From: Chionoecetes opilio | Taxonomy: Eukaryota > Arthropoda > Malacostraca > Decapoda > Majidae | Assembly (NCBI GenBank): GCA_016584305.1 | Contig: JACEEZ010005987.1 | Span: forward strand, 192,649-256,648 | DNA: 64,000 bases | Direction: 5' to 3' | Part shown: positions 39,901 through 47,546 of the stretch, piece by piece | How positions within the stretch are numbered: position 1 is the first letter of the stretch | How the letters are laid out: each line of letters opens with the position of its first letter | The notes under the pieces: model-generated | What the model was told of the DNA's origin: nothing | Seen by the model: only the letters and a program-made list of their open reading frames with translations | The model's database searches: none | Translations under genes and position numbers: made by a program

Positions 39901-41136
39901 AAAGAAATGCACTTCAAAAATATATACTTCGAATAAAATGCACTTCGAAAAAAATGCACTTCGAAAAAATGCACTTCGAATAAAATGCACTTCGAAAAAA
40001 ATGCACTTCGAAAAAATGCACTTCGAATAAAATGCACTTCGAAAAAAATGCACTTAGAAAAAATGCACTTAGAAAAAAATGCACTTCTGTTAACTCTGTG
40101 TCTTGTCCATCTGATATTCTCTTCTTCACTTCTCCAAAAGGTCTTTTGGTGTCTCCTCTGTCATGCACTCCTCATCTCCTCTGTTCTCTCCACCTCTCTC
40201 ATGTCCTGCTCATAAAAAAAGATGCCATCAGCATACGCTAAGTAACATCTAACCAAATATCTTGTTTTTTTACTATAATTTTATGTTGGCCCCAGTCAGA
40301 GCTTATCTTATTTTTGTGAAAAAAAAAAAATAAGATCAATAAAAAAAGGTATTTGAGATCCGGGGCTATTCATAACACATTCGGGGCTACACTGTACAGC
40401 CCCCAATGCCCAGGCCTAACTACGCCCCTGTTTCCCTATGATAATGGCTAGCACAACAAATGGCTAAAAAACAGTAAAAGAAGCTAAAGAAATGCCATTA
40501 CGAGACTGAAGAAATATGCATGAACTTAATATTCACTTCAACTCTTCGCCATTTAAAACTTTGCGAGTCAACTTTTATCATGAAGGGTATCAATAGAAGC
40601 GCAATTTTATTAGCTTTCCATTGATATATTTCGTTTTCTGATAAAATTAATTAGAACCATGCATAAATTAGCGTTAAATAAATAAATAAGATCATCAATC
40701 AGGTAATTTTCCCGATTGATGAGGTTATTTATTTAGTTAACGCTAATTTATACATGGTGCTAATTCATTTATCAGAAAACGAAATATATAAGTAAATAAA
40801 TATCATCAATCGGGAAAATTACCCGATTGATGATTTTATTTATTTATTTAACGTTAATTTATGCATGGTTCTAATTAATTTATCAGAAAACGAAATATAT
40901 CAATGGAAAGCTAATAAAATTGCGCTTCTATTGATACCCTTCATGATAAAAGTTGACTCGCAAAGTTTTAAATGGCGAAGAGTTGAAGTGAATAATAAGT
41001 TCATGCATATTTCTTCAGTCTCGTAATGCCATTTCTTTAGCGTGTTTTACTGTTTTTTATTTGATAATATTATAGAACAAACATTTACGAAGATTACAGT
41101 ATATCATATATACTGATAAACCAGTCTATATGATCC

Positions 41137-41205
<69 letters not shown>

Positions 41206-44200
41206 ATATATATATATGAATCCGAGCGGCCCTCCGACTTCAGGCCCTTGTGCAACAGGCCGATATTCCGTGCGCAGTCTAGATTTACAGTGGTCTATGG
41301 TATAGCCTACAGGTTAGGTTAGGTTAGTTTGAGGGTTAGGTTAGATAAGGTTAGTTAAATTAGGTTATTATTTGATGCTTTTACCAATGGAGACTCAGAA
41401 AGTGTATTTTTTCCGTCAAAACGTCTAAGAAGTGTATTTTTAGAAATTTGTCATCACTTTTTTGAATAGCAAAAAATAGTTTTTTGAGGGTTGCTCAAGA
41501 AAAAACTATCGCCATTAGGAAAAGCATCACATATTAAGCGAACAAAAATCGAACTTGTCTGAAAATGTTGCAACAGTCATAAATAAATTTTTACCTAATT
41601 GCTGTTGAATTATATATATGAAAATTCACATTATGTAGTTACTCTTTTATTTTATTTTATTTATTTATTTGTTTATTATTATTTTTTTTTACATCAGAAA
41701 GGACTGGCCAAGTACAAAACAAAAAAAGAGGTAACCAAAAGCCCGCTTAGTTGCCAGTCCCTATACAAGAATGAACACTTGCTAGAAATGCTTCTCTTGC
41801 ATTAATACAAAGTTCAATGTAAGTACTTACATTGAACTTTGTATTAATGCAAGAGAAGCATTTCTAGCAAGTGTTCATTCTTGTATAGGGACTGCTAATA
41901 CTTTATGTACACTACTCCATAATTTACAATAGTTACCATGATTTTGTTGAGTTCAGGTGGACCTAAATGGACCTTGGGAGTGAACTGTGATTTTCATTAT
42001 CCAGCTAAGTAGTATTTAGGAATATGACCCCATCAAATAGTGTGACCCACTCGCAATGCACTGTTCTCCACGAGGCATTGGCAGCTGTCTGGAGCTGTGA
42101 CATGAACAAAATGTAGGTTTAGGCTTGCTCTAAGCCGTGTGATGGTAATAATGGACAAGAACTTCGCGGTCGTTTTCAGAGACACAGACTAATTTTTCCT
42201 GGCCTACAATAGGTGCTTTTTCTAATGGAGATAGTTTTATTTTCCGGAAACCCATATTAAAAAAAAAAAAAAAATAATAATTTCATCACCGAATTTTATG
42301 GTTGCCGTTTCCATTTAAAACACTATCTCCATCAGGAAAAGCACTAAAACTTGGCCGGGAGAAATTAGTCAGGGTCTCAGATAACAGGGAAGTAATTGAA
42401 TAGAACATACCAAACCTAACCTTATAGGTTTTAATGAAAACGAACCTAACCTTAACCACAAAGTATATCTAACCTAACCTTATAGGTTTTAAGGAAACCT
42501 AACCTAACCTTAACCACTAAGTATACCTAACCTAACCTTAACCTTAGCCATGCATAAAATTTGGTGATGAAATTATTATTATTATTTATTTTCAATGGGT
42601 TTGCGCAAAATAAAACTATCTCCATTAGAAAAAGCACCTATTGTAGGCCAGGAAAAACTAGTCGGTGTCTCTGAAAACGACCGTGAAGTTCTCGTCCATT
42701 ATAACCCGTGTGATATTGCAGGTGGAGAGATTCAATGAAGACAAGTTTCTGGTGAAGGTGGAGTTTGTGCCCACGGTGCCCCATTGCTCCCTGGCCACAC
42801 TGATCGGACTGTGCATCCGGCAGAAGCTGCACCAGTGTCTGCCTCACCCCTGCAAGGTGGACATCAAGATTGCCCCGGGCACACACGCCACAGAGGAGGA
42901 GGGTAAGGCTTACATTGTTTTTCTTCCTTTGGTTTGGTTGTGCAGAGAGAAGCGTATACGTGTAACATTTTTAAGTGTAGGTTAACGTGCCATTAGCTCT
43001 GTAAAATGGTAACTAGGGATCCTTGGTAGCCTGAGTGTGTTAGGACCCTTTACTAGGCTGTTAGTAGTAACAATATTAGTCTTGTCTTGAAACAATAACT
43101 CCTGTTTGTTTAGCAGTGACTAGGTAGGTACATGACATGAGCTGCAGCGGGAGACTTACAACCTGGTAGGAGCAGAAGGTTGGTAATCCAACCATCCTGT
43201 GTGTGTGTGTGTGTGTATTTACCTAGTTGTAACATACAGGAAAAGAGCTATGCTCGTACTGTCCCGTCTCCAAATCTACTATTATCCAGTTTGCCTTTGA
43301 AGTCCTGAATACTTCTTGCATTAATCACTTTTGCATCAAGGTTGTTCCAGGCTTCTATGCTTCTATACGGGAAGCTGTATTTTTTTATATCCCTCTTGCA
43401 TGTTGTCCTTTTCAATTTCTTCTCATGACCTCTTGTACTTCTGTCGTCCCACACAAACAGATAATTTCTATCAATTTTTTCCAGACCCATTGATGCTCTA
43501 TACACTGCTATAAAATCTCCCCTTTCTCTTCTTTTCTCAAGAGTTTTAGTCTTGAAAGTCTTTTTTCATATGTTAGATCTCTCAGGCTTGGAGCCATTTT
43601 TGTGGCTGCTCTTTGTATTCTCTCAATCTTCCTTATATCCTTCTTTTTATGTGGTGACCAAATCACTGCCGCATATTCCAACCTTGGTCGAATCAAAGAT
43701 GTTATCAATTTCTTGATCATCTCTTCATCCAGATATTTGAATGCCATTCTTATATTCCTCAGCAACTGGTATGTATCTCCTGTGAGCTTGATTATATGCT
43801 TCTCAGGTGACAAATTGTCCTTAATCCATACTCCCAGATCTTTTTCGACCTTTGTTTTGATTATCCATTCATTTCCCATCGAACACTTTCCTCTCTGTCT
43901 CTTTTTGCTACTGCCCATTTCCATCACTTTACACTTTTTGGCATTAAACTCCATTTCCCATAGTTGACTCCATCTGAAAATCTTATCTAGATCCTTTTGT
44001 AAATCCTCACAGTCCTCTTTACTTTCTACTTTTCTTAGTAATTTAGCATCATCAGCGAATAAACTCATATAACTGTTTACTCCTTCTGCCATATCATTTA
44101 CATAGACCAAGAACATCACTGGGGCCAATACTGATCCTTGAGGAACTCCACTTATCACACTGCACCATTCTGACTTTTGATCTTTTATTACTGTTCTCAT

Positions 44201-45926
44201 CTCTCTATTGCTCAAAAAGTCTTCCATCCACTTCAGCAAACCACCCTTCAATCCTCCTACATGTTCTAGCTTCCAGAGCAGTCTCTTACCTTGGTAAGAG
44301 ACTGCTTGGTACCTTGTCAAATGCCTTCTTTAGGTCCAAGTAAATGCAACCGACCCACCCTTCTCTTTCCTGTGTCACATCGATCACTCGAGTAAAAGCT
44401 CAATAAATTTGTTGTACATGACGTTCCTCCTCTAAATCCAAACTGGCCACCTGCAAGTGTGTTTGTCTCTTCCAAATATTTCAACCATCTGTCCTTCACA
44501 ATTTTTTCACACATTTTTGCCACTACACTTGTTAATGATACTGGCCTGTAATTTAGTGGTTCTTCTTTGTCACCTCCTTTTGTGTGTGTGTGTGTACGTA
44601 TGTGCCATTTTCCATACCTACTTATAAATGGTAACTTGCCTGGATTTAGCAATATCTTGAAATATTCTTTGTAAGGGCCCGTTTAATTTTTCTGCTCATT
44701 CTCTCCACACTGAAATCTATATGCCATACAATAGTCCCTGGGCTTATTGTTTATCAAAATGTTTCATAAATTTTTTAGTTTCCTTTTTATCAAGACAATG
44801 CTTCCCACTTTATATGGTGTTGCTTGCATACTCTCATCCATTGGCAATGGTCGTTCTGATTGGTGATTCATGAGTGGTCATAGTGAAGGGTGAACGGAAG
44901 CCTTTATTTAGAGCAGCAAATGTCTTCCTCCTTTACATAGTTCCTACCTTTATTTACTATACATACTCTATGTCCTTTCTTTTCCCTACTTTCACTTTTT
45001 ATACAACTGTAAAAGACTTCAGTAACTATGTCTTAAGTAACTAAGTAGACTAGTAAACCTAGACTATGCGTTACTTTTGGTCCCCGTATTACAGGATGGA
45101 TATAGCCTTGTTAGAATCAGTGCAGAGAAGGATGACCAAAATGATACAGGGGATGCGTAACTTTAGTTATGAGAAGAGATTGAAGCTATTAAATTACACT
45201 CACTCGAGAGGCGTAGAGTAAGTTGCGATCTGATAGAAGTTTTTAAGTGGTTAAAAGGATACAGTAAAGGAGAAGTAGGAAAAGTTTTTACGGCTATTAA
45301 CCAGGGTAGAACAAGAAGTCACGGATTCAAACTGGAAAAGTGTAGATAAAAAAAAAAAAAAAGGGGAGAAACTAGTTCACTAATAGGGTGGTAAATGATT
45401 GGAACGGACTCAGTCGTCAGGTAGTTAGTGCAGAGTCATTAGAGAGGGTTAAAAGGAGGCTAGACAATTTCATGGATGGGGATGAAAGGTGGATGTAGGT
45501 AGTGTTAAGTGACAGGAACTACCACGTGTAGGTATCACGGCCTCTTGTAGCTTCCTTATGTTCTTATGGTTGGTCCTTTTTTCTCTAAGGTAAAGGCATT
45601 TATTTACCTCCCCTTTTTCTCTTACATTCACCAAGAATCAGTTGAAATTAACATTTTCTGCTTTGTCAATATGTACATTATCTATTTTGGTATTGGATTG
45701 TTGTGGCTTGCTGCTCTGGTTGTCGCTGAGAGAGAAAAAAAAAGAAGTAAAATAGTTTGCCTTATATAATAGGTGTTTGTCATCTTGAGTGGAATGATGA
45801 TAAGGAATCACTTTTCTATTTTCAGTAAACAAACAAATTAATGACAAGGAACGTGTGGCTGCTGCCCTAGAGAACCCCAACCTCTCCCAGGTGGTGGAGC
45901 GGTGCCTGGAGGAGCAAGACTACTAG
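36593..45926 (+). CDS. CIAO2A: MIP18-family Fe-S assembly protein, CIAO2A/galla-1 type (4 coding exons)
   Basis: Cytosolic iron-sulfur assembly (CIA) targeting-complex member. In animals the CIAO2A paralogue serves mainly iron-regulatory protein 1, and CIAO2B other clients. Exons 36593-36641, 37062-37141, 42722-42902 and 45826-45926 join to 411 nt, 136 aa, with GT-AG introns and continuous phase. The domain starts [19 protein letters not shown]. The reactive-Cys motif [14 protein letters not shown] has Cys65, and [18 protein letters not shown] precedes the C-terminus. The strings [20 protein letters not shown] and [14 protein letters not shown] fit CIAO2A better than CIAO2B. Human CIAO2A is 160 aa, so an upstream exon with extra N-terminus is possible; the acceptor at 36586 just before the ATG supports at least one upstream exon. 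Introns 2 (5.6 kb) and 3 (2.9 kb) are packed with transposons. Confidence 0.92.
36957..36986. repeat. (GA)n microsatellite in CIAO2A intron 1
   Basis: Short GA tract about 75 bp before exon 2. Confidence 0.9.
37062..37141 (+). CDS. CIAO2A: CIAO2A coding exon 2
   Basis: Acceptor tcctctgacag ends at 37061. Encodes [20 protein letters not shown] and IQEDKVK; donor gtaagc at 37142. Confidence 0.93.
37628..37750. repeat. Interspersed repeat R, 3' part
   Basis: Matches the second half of 22524-22850 (cttcttgtgagctttgacgc, caacttcgtctcc). In CIAO2A intron 2. Confidence 0.65.
38200..38280 (+). mobile_element. Short 5'-truncated retroposed insert (59 bp) with 11-bp TSD
   Basis: The target duplication TCTCATGTGTG lies at 38200-38210 and 38270-38280. 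The insert ends ttttttggcattaaatcaat followed by caa, an (ATCA)-type tail. The same 3' end is found in the 32-bp insert at 62509-62540. Consistent with target-primed reverse transcription of an unidentified LINE or SINE. Confidence 0.75.
38835..39168 (+). mobile_element. LINE-2 3'-end fragment
   Basis: Reads the C-terminal RT tail ([20 protein letters not shown], then [20 protein letters not shown] and DNLMDGDE) and the 3' UTR ending cggcctcttgtagctttctt. 5' truncated, in CIAO2A intron 2. Confidence 0.8.
39439..40430. mobile_element. Non-autonomous hAT-type element (992 bp)
   Basis: Inverted termini CAGGGGCGTATTTAGG (left) and CCTAACTACGCCCCTG (right) are of the common hAT type. The 8-bp flanks CTTCCCTA (39431-39438) and TTTCCCTA (40431-40438) match at 7 of 8 positions, fitting a hAT target duplication. 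The interior holds a poly(T)-headed piece of repeat R (39783-39830) and a tandem array. No transposase is present. Confidence 0.8.
39829..40087. repeat. Tandem array of a TGCACTTCGAAAAAA-type unit
   Basis: About 17 units of 14-17 bp (tgcacttcgaaaaaa, with cgaataaaa, ttacaaa and tagaaaa variants). It produces the Phe/Val/His-rich false frames. Inside the hAT-type element. Confidence 0.92.
40465..41059. mobile_element. Foldback element with about 250-bp arms
   Basis: The left arm from taaaaaacagtaaaa (40465) is complementary to the right arm ending ttttactgttttttat (41059). Arms match almost base for base over the atgccattacgagactgaag and atatatttcgttttctgata segments. The middle is two further inverted units around atcatcaatc/gattgatgat, so a strand could fold as nested hairpins. 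Non-coding. No clear target duplication. Confidence 0.8.
41140..41365. repeat. (TA)n microsatellite followed by TTAGG-like tract
   Basis: TA tract at about 41140-41217. Then, at about 41310-41365, ggttaggttaggttag with variants, a degenerate arthropod-telomere-like sequence. Confidence 0.85.
41686..41894. repeat. Repeat R fragment ending in a 140-bp perfect palindrome
   Basis: The first part (ttttttacatcagaaaggac to gcccgcttagttgccagtcc) is repeat R. From 41755 to 41894 the sequence is a perfect inverted repeat with 70-bp arms and no spacer. The axis is between 41824 and 41825 (caatgtaagt/acttacattg). Confidence 0.9.
42135..42714. mobile_element. Mutator-like foldback element with 9-bp TSD at a CIAO2A splice site
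   Basis: Element 42144-42705 (562 bp). Its arms of about 150 bp start GGTAATAATGGACAAGAAC and, inverted, GGTTATAATGGACGAGAAC. It is flanked by an exact 9-bp repeat CCGTGTGAT (42135-42143 and 42706-42714). Long arms plus 9-bp duplications are typical of MULE-type elements. The centre is telomere-like (aacctaaccttaacc variants). The right duplication is followed by attgcag and CIAO2A exon 3. Confidence 0.85.
42722..42902 (+). CDS. CIAO2A: CIAO2A coding exon 3
   Basis: Acceptor gatattgcag ends at 42721, directly after a transposon target duplication. Encodes [20 protein letters not shown], the reactive-Cys motif and GTHATEEE; donor gtaagg at 42903. Confidence 0.94.
43197..44790 (-). mobile_element. 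LINE-1: 5'-truncated CR1/Jockey-like non-LTR retrotransposon
   Basis: On the minus strand: RT motifs [40 protein letters not shown], catalytic FADD, thumb, and a C-terminal domain ([20 protein letters not shown]), then a short 3' UTR and a (CA)n tail (43197-43217 on the + strand). There is no endonuclease or ORF1, so it is truncated at about 44790. Inserted antisense in CIAO2A intron 3. Its last 60 bp or so match the tail of the SINE at 50885-51180. Confidence 0.9.
43248..44652 (-). pseudogene. LINE-1 reverse transcriptase remnant
   Basis: RT of the CR1/Jockey group. The longest open piece is 43508-44320, with [10 protein letters not shown] and FADDAKLL. Frame breaks occur near 43505 and at 44277-44306, where a 30-bp hairpin (14-bp arms, loop TT) interrupts the codons that should link the [11 protein letters not shown] region to [11 protein letters not shown]. 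Another break lies near 44595, where a CACACA run has replaced part of the palm. Inactive. Confidence 0.85.
45066..45570 (+). mobile_element. LINE-2 3'-end fragment, longest but one
   Basis: Reads [40 protein letters not shown] and [19 protein letters not shown] in frames separated by small indels. The 3' UTR tail follows (ggaactaccacgtgtaggta, cacggcctcttgtagcttcc, ttatgttcttatg). In CIAO2A intron 3. Confidence 0.85.
45826..45926 (+). CDS. CIAO2A: CIAO2A coding exon 4 (terminal)
   Basis: Acceptor tctattttcag ends at 45825. Encodes [20 protein letters not shown] through RCLEEQDY; stop TAG 45924-45926, inside the first unit of a 73-bp tandem duplication. Confidence 0.95.
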
Positions 45927-46029
45927 CACAGCACTGCAGGGAGGGAAGAGCTGTGCCTCCCAGGTGGTGGAGCGGTGCCTGGAGGAGCAAGACTACTAGC
46001 ACAGCACTGCAGGGAGGGAAGAGCTGTGC
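45884..46029. repeat. 73-bp perfect tandem duplication over the CIAO2A stop codon
   Basis: 45884-45956 and 45957-46029 are identical. The unit contains the last 14 codons, the stop and 30 bp of 3' UTR. The first copy's stop terminates translation, so the second is untranslated. Confidence 0.97.
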
Positions 46030-46124
46030 CGCTGATAGTGAAGTGCTGCCAAAAGCCGGATTCCTTGCCTGTCACATTCTTTGACTGCTCATCTCTCATT
46101 CATATTGCCTAAAGGAGAGAAAAA

Positions 46125-46604
46125 ATGAAAACATACTACAAATATTCCATCCTGGTTCTTGGTATTATTGTTGTAGGGAGTGAAGTGATGTTCAAGTGCC
46201 TTAAACAGGTACGGCGGCTGTTGCATTCCAAAGGCAGTGACTCTATGAAGAATCCTAAAAAGTCTTGTGACGCAAAGAGGCAAAGGACGGTGAATAAGGT
46301 CATTTTTTTCCCTGACCAAGGTATATTATCAAGACTGCCTGCCACTAACACAAGATGCGGCAGGCAAGACTCTGCTCTGAGGGAGACGAGACGAGATAAT
46401 ATACGTGAAGATTCATATGAAAAACCTCACCTGTCAAGGCCACATTCTTATAATGAGAATGGAGAATTATATTCCTCCTATCTGAAGAGAAGCACTTCCC
46501 TCATTCACCTTGTTGAGGCCCTGGAGTGTGCCCGGCGCTCCCTCAAGGTGTGTGTGTACGTCATCACCCTGCCGGACTGTGTGGTGGCCTTGGTCCGGGC
46601 CAAG
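46125..46604 (+). CDS. PLD6: PLD6 coding exon 1
   Basis: ATG at 46125 in the context gagaaaaaATGAAA. Ends in phase 0 with VRAK; donor gtgagt at 46605. Confidence 0.86.
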
Positions 46605-47546
46605 GTGAGTGACAGCCCCGAGTACTGTGCCTTAATGCCTCTCTGGTGTGGTTGAGCAGTTGACTCATGTGTTTGTTAGGGTAGACTTATCTATTGAAGA
46701 TTGACCAAATCTGGACATCTGTAGGTTAGATTATTTTTTCTACAAAAGGCTTTCTCCCAAACATATGGGATGCCTTAACACAACACAGATGCTTCCCAAG
46801 CAATGAAACACTTCACTTCCTAAACATGCAAAACTATTAAATAAAAAACTGAACCAATCAAAGCCTGAGGAACAACAACAGCCCTTTGGGTTGCTTCCAG
46901 TATACCAATTATACTTTTTTGTATTGGACTGACTGCTACCACTGGTCTGGTGGTACTGTAAGGTACCAATTTATTGCCAAACTGGCGGCTTGTATATTAC
47001 TGGATAGACTGATGCTGCTGCTGTTTGGAAAGGATTAATAGTGATATATTGTATCTAGCTTTAATGGCAGAATTTCATGTAAATTGGTCAGTATTGATGA
47101 CTAAATATTCTTTCCAGAACCGTGGTGTGCATGTGAGGGTGATGGTGGAGGGGCAGATGCCCAACGATGCTGCCTTGGCCAAACTGAGGAAGAACAACAT
47201 AGCAGTGCGAGTAAGCCACACCAGCCAACTCCTGCACCACAAGTTTGCTCTCAGGGACGTCCCGGACCAAGAAGCTTCTGTCCCAGGTAATGCATCGGCC
47301 ACTGGGAGGTGCGGGGAAAGGTGGTTCAGCAGGTTTAGAGTTTATCTGTCTGGCAAGGCAATACCCTCTCAGCATGTACTGGCTGCCCAGAGTGCTGAAC
47401 CTCTCTTGATGACAGGCTCATTTAATTGGACATGGAGTGCTGTGGTAAACAATTTTGAGAATGTTATAATAAGTAGTGATTGTGATTTGATCAGGCATTA
47501 CAGTGAAGAGTTTGAGCGTCTCTGGAAAAATCTTGAGGCCTCATAA
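46125..47546 (+). CDS. PLD6: PLD6/Zucchini-type phospholipase D family protein (2 coding exons)
   Basis: Mitochondrial outer-membrane PLD-fold protein. In animals Zucchini/PLD6 is the endonuclease or cardiolipin hydrolase needed for piRNA maturation. Exons 46125-46604 and 47118-47546 give 909 nt, 302 aa (human about 250). Residues 4-23 form the N-terminal membrane anchor. VIFFPDQG begins the family's (E)VLFFPSQ-like strand, then SSYLKRSTSLIHLVEALECA and SLKVCVYVIT. Exon 2 has NRGVHVRVMVEGQM and an intact HxKx4D (His200, Lys202, Asp207 in HHKFALRD), then a 35-residue insert and GSFNWT, and ends NFENVIISSD...EFERLWK. The half-site HKD dimerises in this family. The insert before GSFNWT is unlike vertebrate PLD6; the fly protein also has one there. 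No CCCH cluster like the vertebrate one is evident. It lies 199 bp after CIAO2A. Confidence 0.9.
47118..47546 (+). CDS. PLD6: PLD6 coding exon 2 (terminal)
   Basis: Acceptor attctttccag ends at 47117. Carries the HKD motif and GSFNWT; stop TAA at 47544-47546. The possible GT at 47286 (caggtaatg) could splice out part of the insert, but no paired acceptor keeps the frame convincingly. Confidence 0.9.
   Translation, partial: NRGVHVRVMVEGQMPNDAALAKLRKNNIAVRVSHTSQLLHHKFALRDVPDQEASVPGNASATGRCGERWFSRFRVYLSGKAIPSQHVLAAQSAEPLLMTGSFNWTWSAVVNNFENVIISSDCDLIRHYSEEFERLWKNLEAS

Noticed and set aside
39795..40241. Phe/His/Val-rich repeat protein
   Set aside because: The frame only reflects a 15-bp tandem array inside a non-autonomous hAT-type element.
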